In this document: in pieces, positions 23,641 to 34,497 of the stretch
Layout: each line of letters opens with the position of its first letter
How positions within the stretch are numbered: the first letter of the stretch is position 1
Source of the DNA: Phocoena phocoena
Lineage: Eukaryota; Chordata; Mammalia; Artiodactyla; Phocoenidae
Assembly (NCBI RefSeq): GCF_963924675.1
Contig: NC_089239.1
Location: forward strand, 1,911,001 to 1,975,000
Length of the DNA: 64,000 nt
Direction: 5' to 3'
Made by a program: the position numbers and the translations under genes
The notes under the pieces: generated by a model
What the model saw: the letters and a program-made list of their open reading frames with translations, nothing else
Told to the model about the DNA's origin: nothing
Database searches by the model: none

Positions 23641-24226
23641 CCTCCCTCCCTCCTTTCCTTCTTCCTTTCTTTCTTTTCTTCTTCTACTAATTCTTTCTTT
23701 CTACTTTTTCTCCCCTTTCTTCTGAGCCATGTGGATGAAAGGCTCTTGGTGCTGCAGCCAGGAGTTAGTGCTGTGCCTCTGAGGTGGGAGAGCCAACTTC
23801 AGGACACTGGTCCACAAGAGACCTCCCAGCTGCACATAATATCAAATGGCAAAAATCTCCCAGAGATCTCCATCTCAACACCAGCACCCAGCTTCACTCA
23901 ACGACCAGCAGGCTACACTGCTGGACATCCTATTGCAAAACAACTAGCAAGACAGGAACACAACCCCCACCCATTAGCAGAGAGGCTGCCTAAAATCATA
24001 ATAAGGCCACAGACACCCCAAAACACACCACCAGACATGAACCTGCCCACCAGAAAGACAAGATCCAGCCTCATCCACCACAACACAGGCACTAGTCCCC
24101 TCCACCAGGAAGCCTACACAACCCACTGAACCAACCTTAGCCACTGGGGACAGACACCAAAAACAACGGGAACTACTAACCTGCAGCCTGCAAAAAGGAG
24201 ACGCCAAACACAGTAAGATAAGCAAA

Positions 24227-25104
24227 ATGAGAACACAGAAAAACACACAGCAGATGAAGGAGCAAGATAAAAACCCACCAGACCTAACAAATGAAGAGGA
24301 AATAGGCAGTCTACCTGAAAAAGAATTCAGAATAATGATAGTAAATATGATCAAAATCTTGGAAATAGAATAGACAAAATGCAAGAAACATTTAACAAGG
24401 ACATAGAGGAACTGAAGATGAAACAAACAGTGATGAACAACACAATAAATGAAATGAAAAATACTCTAGATGGGATCAATAGCAGAATAACTGAGGCAGA
24501 AGAACGGATAAGTGACCTGGAAGATAAAATAGTGGAAATAGCTAATGCAGAGCAAAATAAAGAATGAAAAGAACTGAGGACAGTCTCAGACACCTCTGGG
24601 ACAACATTATACGCACCAACATTCGAATTATAGGGGTTCCAGAAGAAGAAGAGAAAAAGAAAGGGACTGAGAAAATATTTGAAGAGATTAGAGTTGAAAA
24701 CTTCCCTAATATGGGAAAGGAAATAGTTAATCAAGTCCAGGAAGCACAGAGAGTCCCATACAGGATAAATCCAAGGAGAAATACACCAAGACACATATTA
24801 ATCAAACTGTCAAAAATTAAATACAAAGAAAACATATTAAAAGCAGCAAGGGAAAAACAACAAATAACACACAAGGGAATCCCCATAAGGTTAACAGCTG
24901 ATCTTTCAGCAGAAACTCTGCAAGCCAGAAGGGAGTGGCCGGACATATTGAAAGTGATGAAGGAGAAAAACCTGCAACCAAGATTACTCTACCCAGCAAG
25001 GATCTCATTCAGATTTGATGGAGAAATTAAAAGACAAGCAAAAGCTGAGAGAGTTCAGCACCACCAAACCAGCTCTAAAACAACTGCTAAAGGAACTTCC
25101 CTAG
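24227..25104 (+). pseudogene. L1-A ORF1 (RNA-binding protein), disrupted
   Basis: The start codon is at 24227. The first 48 codons read MRTQKNTQQMKEQDK... and end at an early TAG (24371). The coiled-coil part continues in another frame from 24379 (heptad-like ...ISDLEDKIVEIANAEQ). The RRM and C-terminal domain continue in a third frame from 24564 (NIRIIGVPEEEEK; then ILKAAREKQQITHKGIPIRL and SAETLQARREWPDILKVMKE). The original stop is probably the TAG at 25102, since the last part has slipped frame again. Intact ORF1p is a trimeric nucleic-acid chaperone that packages L1 RNA. This copy has at least one stop and two frameshifts. Confidence 0.88.
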
Positions 25105-25138
25105 GCAAGAAACACAAGAGAAGGAAAAGACCTACAAT

Positions 25139-25218
25139 AATTATTGATATGTATGTTCCTATTCCCATTTTCTTAACGAATTAAGAAAATGGGAATAGGA
25201 ACATACATATCGATAATT
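25139..25218 (+). repeat. Palindrome with 38-bp arms between ORF1 and ORF2 of L1-A
   Basis: The left arm 25139-25176 is the reverse complement of the right arm 25181-25218, with 37 Watson-Crick pairs and one T/G mismatch at 25145/25212. The loop is cgaa. The right arm is ordinary L1 sequence around the ORF2 start (ATG at 25189). The left arm replaces the usual A-rich inter-ORF spacer seen in L1-B at 42700-42725. The single mismatch is a CpG to TpG change. Confidence 0.93.
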
Positions 25219-28200
25219 ACCTTAAATGTAAATGGACTAAATGCTCCCACCAAAAGACACAGACTGGCTGAATGGATACAAAAACAAGACACATATATTT
25301 GCTGTCTACAAGAGACCCACTTCAGACCTAGAGACACATAGAGACTGAAAGTAAGGGGATGGAAAAAGATATTCCATGCAAATGGAAACCAAAAGAAAGC
25401 TGGAGTAGCAATTCTCATATCAGACAAAATAGACTTTAAAATAAAGACTATTAGAAGAGACAAAGAAAGACACTATATAATGATCAAGGGATCGATCCAA
25501 GAAGACGATATAACAATTGTAAATATTTATGCACCCAACATAGGAGCACCTCAATACATAAGGCAAATACTAACAGCCATAAAAGGGGAAATCGACAGTA
25601 ACACATTCACAGTAGAGCACTTAACACCCCAGTTTCACCCATGGACAGATCATCCAAAATGAAAATAAATAAGGAAACACAAGCTTTAAATGATACATTA
25701 AACAAGATGGACTTAATTGATATTTATAGGACATTCCATCCAAAAACAACAAAATACACATTTTTCTCTAGTGCTCATGGAACATTCTCCAGGATAGATC
25801 ATATCTTGGGTCACAAATCAAGCCTTGGTAAATTTAAGAAAATTGAAATTGTATCAAGTATCTTTTCCGACCACAACGCTATGAGACTAGATATCATTAC
25901 AGGAAAAGATCTGTAAAAAATAAAAACACATGGAGGCTAAACAATACACTACTTAATAACGAAGTGATCACTGAAGAAATCAAAGAGGAAATCAAAAAAT
26001 ACCTAGAAACAAACGACAATGGAGACACGACGACCCAAAATCTATGGGATGCAGCAAGAGCAGTTCTAACAGGGAAGTTTATAGCAATACAATCCTACCT
26101 TAAGAAACAGGAAACATCTCGAATAAACAACCTAAACTTGCACATAAAGCAATTAGAGAAAGAAGAACAAAAAAACCCCAAAGTTAGCAGAAGGAAAGAA
26201 ATCATAAAAATCAGATTAGAAATAAATGAAAAAGAAATGAAGGAAACGATAGCAAAGATCAATAAAACTAAAAGCTGGTTCTTTGAGAAGATAAACAAAA
26301 TTGATAAACCATTAGCCAGACTCATCAAGAAAAAAAGGGAGAAGACTCAAACCAATAGAATTAGAAATGAAAAAGGAGAAGTAACAACTGACACTGCAGA
26401 AATAAAAAAGATCATGAGAGATTACTACAAGCAACACTACGCCAATAAAATTGACAACCTGGAAGAAATGGACAAATTCTTAGAAAGGCACAACCTGCCA
26501 AGACTGAATGAGGAAGAAATACAAAATATGAACAGACCAATCACAAGCACTGAAATTGAAACTGTGATTAAAAATTTTCCAACAAACAAAAGCCCAGGAC
26601 CAGATGGCTTCACAGGCGAATTCTATCAAACATTTAGAGAAGAGCTAACACCTATCCTTCTCAAACTCTTCCAAAATATAGCTGAGGAAAGAACACTCCC
26701 AAACTCATTCTATGAGGCTACCATCACCCTGATACCAAAACCAGACAAAGATATCACAAAGAAAGAAAACTACAGGCCGATATCACTGATGAACATAGAT
26801 GCAAAAATCCTCAACAAAATACTAGCAAACAGAATCCAACAGCACATGAAAAGGATCATACACCATGATCAAGTGGGGTTTATTCCAGTAATGCAAGGAT
26901 TCTTCAATATACGCAAATCAATCAACATGATAGACCATATTAACAAACTGAAGGAGGAAAACCATATGATTAACTCAATAGATGCAGAGAAAGCTTTTGA
27001 CAAAATTCAACACCCATTTATAATAAAAACCCTTCAGAAAGTAGGCATAGAGGGAACTTTCCTCAACATAATAAAGGCCATATATGACAAACCCACAGCC
27101 AACATTGTCCTCAATGGTGAAAAACTGAAAGCATTTCCACTAAGATCAGGAATAAGACAAGGCTGCCCACTCTCACCACTCTTATTCAATACAGTTTTGG
27201 AAGTTTTAGCCACACCAATCAGAGAAGAAAAGGAAATAAAAGGAATCCAAATTGGTAAAGAAGAAGTAAAGCTGTCACTATTTGCAGATGACATGATACT
27301 CTACATAGAGAGTCCTAAAGATGCTACCAGAAAACTACTAGAGGTAGTCAATGAATTTGGTAAAGTAGCAGGATACAAAATTAATGCACAGAAATCTCTG
27401 GCATTCCTATACACTAATGATGAAAAATCTGAATGAGAAATTAAAGACGCACTCTCATTTACCACTGCAACACAAAGAATAAAACATCTAGGAATAAACC
27501 TACCTAAGGAGACAAAAGACCTGTATGCAGAAAATTATAAGACACTGATGAAAGAAATTAAAGATGATACAAATAGATGGAGAGATATACCGTGTTCTTG
27601 GATTGGAAGAATCAACATTGTGAAAATGAATCTACTACACAAAGCAATCTACAGATTCAATGCAATCCCTATCAAACTACCACTGGCATTTTTCACAGAA
27701 CTAGCACAAAAAATTTCACAATTTGTATGGAAACACAAAAGACCCCGAATAGCCAAAGCAATCTTGAGAACAAAAAACAGAGCTGGAGGAATCAGGCTTC
27801 CTGACTTCAGACTACACTACAAAGCTACAGTAATCAAGACAGTATCGTACCGGCACAAAAACAGAAATATAGATCAATGGAACAGGATAGAAAGACCAGA
27901 TATAAACCCACACACATATGGTCACCTTATCTTTGATAAAGGAGGCAGGAATGTACAGTGGAGAAAGGACAGCCTCTTCAATAAGTGGTGCTGGGAAAAC
28001 TGGACAACTACATGTAAAAGTATGAGATTAGATCACTCCCTAACACCATACACAAAAATAAGCTCAAAATGGATTAAAGACCTAAATGTAAGGCCAAAAA
28101 CTATCAAACTCTTAGAGGAAAACATAGGCAGAACACCCTATGACATAAATCACAGCAAGATCCTTTTTGACCCACCTCCTAGAGAAATGGAAATAAAAAC

Positions 28201-29004
28201 AAAAATAAACAAATGGGACCTAATGAAACTTCAAAGCTTTTGCACAGCAAAGGAAACCATAAACAAAACCAAAAGACAACCCTCAGAATGGGAGAAAATA
28301 TTTGCAAATGAAGCAACTGACAAAGGATTAATCTCCAAAATTTATAAGCAGCTCATGCAGCTTAATAACAAAAAGCAAACAACCCAATCCAAAAATGGGC
28401 AGGAGACCTAAATAGATATTTCTCCAAAGAAGATATACGGACTGCCAACAAACACATGAAAGAATGCTCAACATCACTAATCATTAGGGAAATGCAAATT
28501 AAAACTACAATGAGATATCATCTCACACCAGTCAGAATTGCCATCATCAAAAAATCTAGACACAATAAATGCTGGAGAGGGTGTGGAGAAAAGGGAACCC
28601 TCTTACACTGTTGGTGGGAATGTAAATTGATACAGCCACTGTGGAGAACAGTATGGAGGTTTCTTAAAAAACTACAAATAGAACTACCATATGACCCAGC
28701 AATCCCACTCCTGGGCATATACCCTGAGAAAACCATAATTCAAAAAGAGTCATGTACCAAATTGTTCATTGCAGCTCTATTTACAATAGCCCAGAGATGG
28801 AAACAACCGAAGTGTCCATCATCGGATGAATGGATAAAGAAGATGTGGCAGATATATACAATGGAATATTACTCAGCCATAAAAAGAAACAAAATTGAGC
28901 TATTTGTAATGAGGTGGATAGACCTAGAGTCTGTCATACAGAGTGAGGTAAGTCAGAAAGAGAGAGACAAATACCATATGCTAACACATATATATGGAAT
29001 TTAA
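25189..29004 (+). pseudogene. L1-A ORF2 (endonuclease and reverse transcriptase), disrupted but RT domain open
   Basis: It starts MGIGTYISIITLNVNG. The endonuclease QETHF motif is present, but a TAG follows at RDT (about 25340). The segment that should encode GDFN near 25610 is frameshifted. SDHN is retained at about 25867. The RT part is open from 25964 to a single TGA at 27434 (490 codons), including the motif A region [15 protein letters not shown], the [14 protein letters not shown] motif and the catalytic [11 protein letters not shown]. The same frame then continues to about 28375, where a one-base loss shifts it. The cysteine-rich C-terminus ([19 protein letters not shown]) follows in the new frame and ends at 29004. 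Intact ORF2p nicks DNA and primes reverse transcription at the target. Confidence 0.92.
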
Positions 29005-29223
29005 GAAAAAAAAAATGTCATGAAGAACCTAGGGGTTAAACAGGAATAAAGACACACACTTACTAGAGAATGGACTTGAAGATATGGGGAGGGGGAAGGC
29101 TAAACTGTGACAAAGCGAGAGAGAGGCATGGACATATATACACTACCAAACGCAAGGTAGATTGCTAGTGGGAAGCAGCCGCATAGCACAGGGAGGTCAG
29201 CTTGGTGCTTTGTGACTGCCTGG

Positions 29224-29256
29224 AGGGGTGGGGTAGGGAGGGTGGGAGGGAGGGAG
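29224..29256 (+). repeat. G-rich tract in the L1-A 3'UTR
   Basis: Seven or more runs of 3-4 G within about 33 bases. L1 3'UTRs are known for a G-rich polypurine tract that can form quadruplexes. Confidence 0.8.
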
Positions 29257-29280
29257 ACGCAAGAGGGTAGAGATATGGGA

Positions 29281-29520
29281 ACATATGTATATATATAACT
29301 GATTCATTTTGTTGTGAAGCAGAAACTAACACACCATTGTAAAGCAATTATACTCCAATAAAGATGTTAAAAAAAAAAGAGAGGGAAGAGATATGGGAAC
29401 ATATGTATATGTATAACTGATTCACTTTGTTATAAATCAGAACTAACACACCATTGTAAAGCAATTATACTCCAATAAAGATGCAAAAAAAATAAACAAT
29501 CAAAAAATAAATAAAAATTT
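29281..29520 (+). mobile_element. Two successive L1 3' ends closing L1-A
   Basis: 29281-29379 ends ttatactccaataaagatgt plus an A tail. 29385-29500 repeats the same final stretch (agagatatgggaacatatgt through ttatactccaataaagatgc), then an A-rich tail with aataaa units. The second copy differs by several substitutions. Both lie inside the target duplication, so both were probably inserted together, or the second was added inside the first tail. Confidence 0.85.
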
Positions 29521-29536
29521 AAAAGTGTTACAAACT

Positions 29537-29811
29537 CCGTCCACCAGAGGGAAGTGTTGTCTATCAGCAGAACCTAAACATAGTATTTTGTACAAAAAAA
29601 ATTCGATTTGGCCAACCCAACAATTTCTTTCCAAGCTTTCAGGAAAAAACATATATATATTTATTGAAGGAAAATGCAGAAATCTGCCATTAGGTATCTG
29701 TAAATCAGGTTAAAATGATACCATAAAATACAGTACACCTTTCAAAATCACTTGTGCCTGTGAACTTGTCATACCTTTAGATGTAGGACTGTCCTAAAAG
29801 GAACAAAGCAT
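29537..29811. other. Intronic DNA with no recognised element
   Basis: Short unique-looking stretch between L1-A and a SINE. Confidence 0.45.
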
Positions 29812-29819
29812 CATCATGT

Positions 29820-30166
29820 TGGGACTTCCCAGGTGGCGCAGTAGTTAGGAATCCGGCTGCCACTGCAGGGGACACAGGTTCGAGCCCTGGTCCAGGAAGA
29901 TCCCACTTGCCACTGAGCAACTAAGCCTGTGCGCCACGACTACTGAGCCTGTGCTCTAGAGCCCGCAAGCCACAACTACTGAGCCCGTGTGCCACAACTA
30001 CTGAAGCCTACGCACCTAGAGCCTGCGCTCTGCAACAAGAGAAGCCACCGCAATGAGAAGCCCACGCACCGGAATGAAGAGTAGCCCCGGCTCGCCGCAA
30101 CTAGAGAAAGTCCACACGCAGCAACAAAGACCCAACACAGACAAAAATAAATTAAAAAAAAAAAAA
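29820..30166 (+). mobile_element. CHR-family SINE (long form)
   Basis: It starts ggggacttcccaggtggcgc, has the B-box ggttcgagccc and the long body with repeated ccacaactactgagcc modules, and ends in an A tail. catcatgt at 29812-29819 and 30167-30174 is the target duplication. Confidence 0.95.
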
Positions 30167-30174
30167 CATCATGT

Positions 30175-30869
30175 CCAGCTCCACCTGACCAAGGCCGCTG
30201 CAGTCCTAAGCAGTCCCCCGTCCTCACTCACAGCCTGATGCTAAAGCTCAAAGAAGGGGGTGAACAGTGGCAGCTGGGACCCTAATTTCATCACATTTTT
30301 TAAACCATTTCATGTTTTTCAAGGCACACTAGTCCTTGTATTAAATATCTACCCCTCTCTGCCCATAAAAACATTCTCACTTAGCAATAAATATATACAG
30401 AATTTTAGCTTGAGAGACCTAGTTGCTGCCCTATCACAGTGACAAAAACCCAAAGTGGGCTGCCAAGGGGGAAGGGGGGGCACAGGATATGCAGACTCTA
30501 CTCCTAGAGATCAGCTCAGCAGCCATCTACCCTGAGTGATTTTGACAGTCATTATGATCATTTTGAATCATGTGTTGATCTAAACAACCTTACACATATA
30601 CACACACCCATATCTGATACATATAGACAGAGATACCGAAACACACACACATCTATTTCTCTATTTTACTGCATTCAATCACCTCTTAATTGCTAGACAC
30701 TTCAGTCTTTATTTACTGGGCCCAATTATTCCCTTCTTATTACAATCTTTTCCCTCTTATTTCCCAATACCTTTCTGTTCTGCTTTTCCTTCTATCTCCC
30801 TGGCTCATCATCCTGAATTCCTTTTAAACACCCTTTAAATATTTATCTTCTTCAAGGTGCCACTTGCAG
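30175..30869. other. Intronic DNA, some CA-rich simple sequence
   Basis: Includes a G-rich spot near 30468-30480 and a CA/TA-rich stretch near 30590-30650. No coding sequence recognised. Confidence 0.45.
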
Positions 30870-31304
30870 CCTTCCCATGGTGCACATGTTCCCTGGGCAA
30901 TACATCCACTTCCAAAGTCTCTTCTCCCTGGAGGAGCCCCACACACCCCCTGCCCACCGGACATCCCTACATGAAAGTGCCAGTGTCCGAAACCCAGCAT
31001 AGTGGGCTGTCACCATTCTCCTTACCACCCCAAACCTGCTCCTCCTTCCAGCCTGTACCTTGTTGAAAGGCACCACCATCCACCCAGCTGCCCAAAGCAG
31101 AACCACCCTCAGTGCCTCCCAATCAGGTGCCGAGAGCAGCGCCTCCCTCTCTGCACTCTGCCTTCTTCCCTGTTGCCACTGCCTCAGCCCCGTCATCATC
31201 ATGAGCCCCTTGCATCCCTGTACTACTCTCTGTGGCAATCACACAGGTGGTCTGAGCCCACTGCCCACCTCCCCTGCCTTACAAACAGAACTCCCAATTT
31301 TTAG

Positions 31305-31664
31305 CTGGGCACATGGCTAAAGATTACATTTTCTGCATTTTCCATGGCACCACACTATAAGCAATGAGCTGTAACTGAAAATGTTCTGTGGTAAGGATAT
31401 TCTCCAAAATATCCTTAAAGGACAGATGACACATGCCCCTTTGCCCTTCTGATTGCCCTCTTCCTCTTCTCTGCTCTCGGGAATTGCCTGGAACTCAACC
31501 AACCACATTAGAAGATAAGAAATGTTTAAAGGATGGCAGACCAAATAGCCCACAGGAGTGTGGCTCATTTGACACTGTAGAACCACCGCCCGAGCTCTCT
31601 ATCATCTGTCTGGATCCCTTTCATGGAAGAGAAGAGTAAACTTGTATTTTCTTTAAGCCACAGG
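31305..31664 (+). mobile_element. Medium-reiteration repeat inside the L2 (LTR-like, family unsure)
   Basis: 'ggcacatggctaaagattac', 'tatccttaaaggacagatga', 'gagtaaacttgtattttctt' and 'taagccacag' follow the order of a common mammalian interspersed repeat that ends in 'ataaacttctatttt...taagccactg'. I recognise the pattern but cannot name the family. Confidence 0.45.
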
Positions 31665-31773
31665 GGTGTGTGTGCTGCGTGTGTGTGCTGCGTGTGTGTG
31701 TGGTGCGCGTGTGCGCTGTATGTGCGCTGTATGTGCGTGTGTGTGCGTACGTGTGTGTGTGCGCGCACGCACC
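31665..31773 (+). repeat. TG/CG-rich microsatellite
   Basis: About 109 bases of almost pure alternating purine-pyrimidine (gtgtgtgctgcgtgtgtgtg, later gcgcgcacgcac). Variable TG runs mix with CpG steps, and the sequence could adopt left-handed DNA. Confidence 0.9.
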
Positions 31774-32124
31774 TTCCTAACAAGGCACACTGCTTCCAAT
31801 CTCACCTCTCCATAACTGCAATCCAATCTCCACACTGCTTTCAGACTGATTCCCTAAATCCCAAACATAAAGAATCAATCCATTATTTTAAAAAATCCAA
31901 TGAAACACATACTCCTTAGCAGGGCACATAACACTGTGCACAGCCTGGCCCTTGCCTGTCCCGAGCCTTCTCCCTCACACCCACCCTCTACGCCCACTGA
32001 CACCAGCTGCTCTGAACAATCTATGGTTTTCACAGCACCATAGCTTTACATATACTTCTTCCACTGTCTGAAACATCTGTCTTGCCAGCACCCATTCCAC
32101 CTGAGCCTCAAAAACTCTGCTCAG

Positions 32125-32332
32125 GGCTTCCCTGGTGGCGCAGTGGTTGAGAGTCCACCTGCCGATGCAGGGGACACGGGTTCGTGCCCCGGTCCGGGAA
32201 GATCCCACATGCCGCGGAGCGGCTGGGCCCGTGAGCCATGGCCGCTGAGCCTGCACCTCCGGAGCCTATGCTCCGCAACAGAAGAGGCCACAACAGTGAA
32301 AGCCCCACGTACCGCAAAAAAAAACAAAAATC
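32125..32332 (+). mobile_element. CHR-family SINE (short form) with 14-bp target duplication
   Basis: gggcttccctggtggcgcag head, B-box ggttcgtgccc, standard short body and an interrupted A tail. aaaactctgctcag at 32111-32124 and 32333-32346 is a perfect target duplication inside an L2. Confidence 0.96.
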
Positions 32333-32500
32333 AAAACTCTGCTCAGATAATCACCTCTCCTGGGAAGCTGTCCCAGCTTCCCAAAACTCCGTTTTTATTT
32401 CTACTGTAGCAGGAATCATATAATGTTAGAACCATCACATTACTTGTCTGTTTCCCCAACCACCCTTCACAGTCACACTGTACACTGTTATCTCCACACC

Positions 32501-33300
32501 TCCAGCCTAGCAACTACAGGTATTTGCTGTATATTGAAAAAGTAAACACCTTCAGGAGTGCCTTCACTCATCTTGAAGCAAGTTGTGGCATCTGGTATCT
32601 GACATAAATGAAAACCCAGGCCTCTAGATTGTTTGCCCAGGCCTGTTGCTAGTATATCAGCATTTCCCTAACTGTGTTCCAATAACACCCATTTAGGGAA
32701 TGTTAATAACGTTAATAACAGGTGGGTTTCCAGCCACCCCCGACAACTTTCAGTTCCACCAACCCACCCAAGTCCCTCACCCTCAGAAGGCCTATCACCT
32801 CAGCGCCCTACCCCCACCCCCGTTCCCACCTCTCATCCTTTCCACTCCAGCGCCAGCTCTCACCTGGGGAGGACTATTACTCTCCCGTACTTCTAATAAT
32901 CCTCTAAAATTTGGCTAAAATCATCCTTAAACTCACCAGTCTCTACAATCTTCTCCATTCTCCTTTCTAAAAACAGACGTTTTATCTCTCAAAATATGTT
33001 AGCATCTACCCCTTTCTTCCTGACATCTGAAGAGTACCTTGAGTGGGTCTGTTCTTCACCTGTCGATGTACTCAGCTCCCTCAGAGCTCCCTCATGTGAA
33101 AGGAGCAAGGGGAGTTCTCCCTGGGCTTCTCAGCAGTGTTTGCTCCACTGTTTCCAGCAGGGGTCTCACTTCCCCACTTTCTCTCAGAAATCTCTGACCA
33201 TCACCTCACACGTCCTCAGAAAGGAGCCTAGCCCCTCCTGTTCTGTGTCCATCAGACAACGCATGGCTACTGCACCTACCCCTACAAGCAGACTGCTGGT
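32501..33300. other. Intronic DNA with no recognised element
   Basis: C/T-rich intron with chance frames up to 102 codons (32996-33304) and no splice-flanked exon. Confidence 0.45.
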
Positions 33301-33302
33301 CT

Positions 33303-33795
33303 GAATTACCTGGGGAGCTCATCACAGTAGATTTCTGGGTCACACACCAAAATCAGAATTACTGGGTTGAGGTTCAAGAAGCCAAATTGTTTTTTCAGCT
33401 TTACTGAGGTATAACTGACAAATAAAATCCTAAGAATTTAAAGTGTATGAGGTGATGATTTGATATACATATACATTGTGCAAAGAAAAATCTGAATTTT
33501 TAATAAGCATCCCAAGCTTCCAAAGTGTCAATACATCTCTGCTGGCAGGGCAGGGCGGGAGCTGCCAGGATCCCCAGGTGGTCACCTGCAGCCTTAAGCA
33601 GCTGCTTTCATTCACCCTAGTGTACGATACGAAGAATATCATTTTCTAAGTATGCCATGAACTGGAAAAGGTTTGTAGAGTTCCTAGAATTTCCTAGGAA
33701 ACCATTAAATTAGTACTGCCAGGGGAGGTTCACAATGATCATTTTCAAAACGTCCACAGGTCAATGTGATGTGCACTGTTGGTTAAGAGCCATTG
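33303..33795 (+). mobile_element. MER5A-like element broken into pieces
   Basis: 33303-33390 (gaattacctggggagctcat, aaaatcagaattactgggtt) is the left half. 33488-33520 (aaatctgaatttttaataag) follows an L1M insertion. 33758-33795 (aggtcaatgtgatgtgcact, ttaagagccattgc) looks like the terminal part. About 240 bases of other sequence separate the last two pieces. Confidence 0.55.
33391..33487 (-). mobile_element. Short L1M 3'UTR fragment (antisense)
   Basis: 'tcagctttactgaggtataa' followed by 'ttgatatacatatacattgt' is the reverse complement of an L1M 3'UTR, the same type as at 5125-5465. It sits inside a MER5A-like element. Confidence 0.7.
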
Positions 33796-34340
33796 CTTTA
33801 AAATAGCAATTCTCAACTTTTTAAGAGCAAAAATACCTTTTCACAACAAATATTTGGCAATGCCTCCTTTATTATCCTCAAGTGAAATTCAAAGCTAAAT
33901 ATAAAAATCAAAACAACCAATATCAAAAAAAAAATCAATATCATGACTTACTAAAGGTGCGCCTTCAGTGGTTTACTAAACGTAACACAAAGGAGAAACA
34001 GAATTAAAATGTTCCTCATGATGTACATGCTCAGGTTGTATCTACATGCAGCCTCACCCTGAAAGCTAGGCTCAAGCACAGACCGCAGGTGTGTTGAAAT
34101 GACAACTCAACAGCACAGTCATTACCTTGTGGTAATGACTTTTGAAATGGTGAACAATTTTTAGTGAATTTCCAAACAAAAAGAAGTAGAATCTTCCCTC
34201 GATTCACATGGTAGTTATAGTTCTAGAAAACTCACTGATATTTAAAATGACATGAAAAACCTTTTGGTTACATATCCTATGCCCAGATCGTTAGAAACAT
34301 GTTTTTCCCCTACGAGAATGTCTAACAGGACACTCGAAGT
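33796..34340. other. Intronic DNA, possibly with a hAT trace
   Basis: 'caattctcaactttttaaga' near 33811 resembles a hAT terminus but no full element could be traced. Confidence 0.35.
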
Positions 34341-34344
34341 CATA

Positions 34345-34497
34345 AGCACTTGGGGCAATTCTTCCTTGTGCAGTACTATCCCATGCCCTACAGGATGCCT
34401 TGCATCCCTGGCACTTACCCATTAAAGGCCAGTAGCCAGGCCTCACTCCCAGTCACTGTAACAATTAAAATCATCTCCACAAATTTCCAAAACCACT
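34345..34497 (+). mobile_element. hAT-type relic
   Basis: 'acttggggcaattcttcctt', 'ccctacaggatgccttgcat', 'ccctggcacttacccattaa' and 'aatttccaaaaccactg' follow a common hAT MER element whose end reads ...gagaaccactg. Confidence 0.55.

Larger units (their letters stand above)
21940..29520 (+). mobile_element. Near full-length L1 LINE (L1-A)
   Basis: It has a G+C-rich 5'UTR starting ccgggaagatggtggaagag (an L1-type YY1-like start), ORF1, ORF2, a G-rich 3'UTR with an aataaa signal, and A tails. Flanking sequences aaaagtgtcgcaact (21925-21939) and aaaagtgttacaaact (29521-29536) form a slightly decayed target duplication that encloses two successive 3' ends. At about 7.6 kb it is longer than a typical L1 because of a 250-bp tandem duplication in the 5'UTR and the extra 3' end. 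The frames carry several stops and shifts, so the copy cannot move by itself. No SINE has landed in it, so it is probably younger than L1-B. Confidence 0.93.
30870..32500 (+). mobile_element. Long L2 LINE remnant with nested insertions
   Basis: L2 ORF-derived text (aaacctgctcctccttccag, ggcaccaccatccacccagc) at 30870-31300 resumes at about 31785-32124 (cacagcctggcccttgcctg) and at 32347-32500 (ctctcctgggaagctgtccc). It is interrupted by a medium-reiteration element with a TG repeat (31305-31773) and a CHR SINE (32125-32332). No frame survives. Confidence 0.65.

Noticed and set aside
25173..25463. Minus-strand frame sharing an IDMYVPIPIF stretch with the end of L1-A ORF1's frame
   Set aside because: The shared residues come from the palindrome at 25139-25218 being read on both strands. 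No separate gene.
31565..31835. His/Thr-rich minus-strand frame (HTHAHTAHIQ-like)
   Set aside because: Translation of the TG/CG microsatellite.
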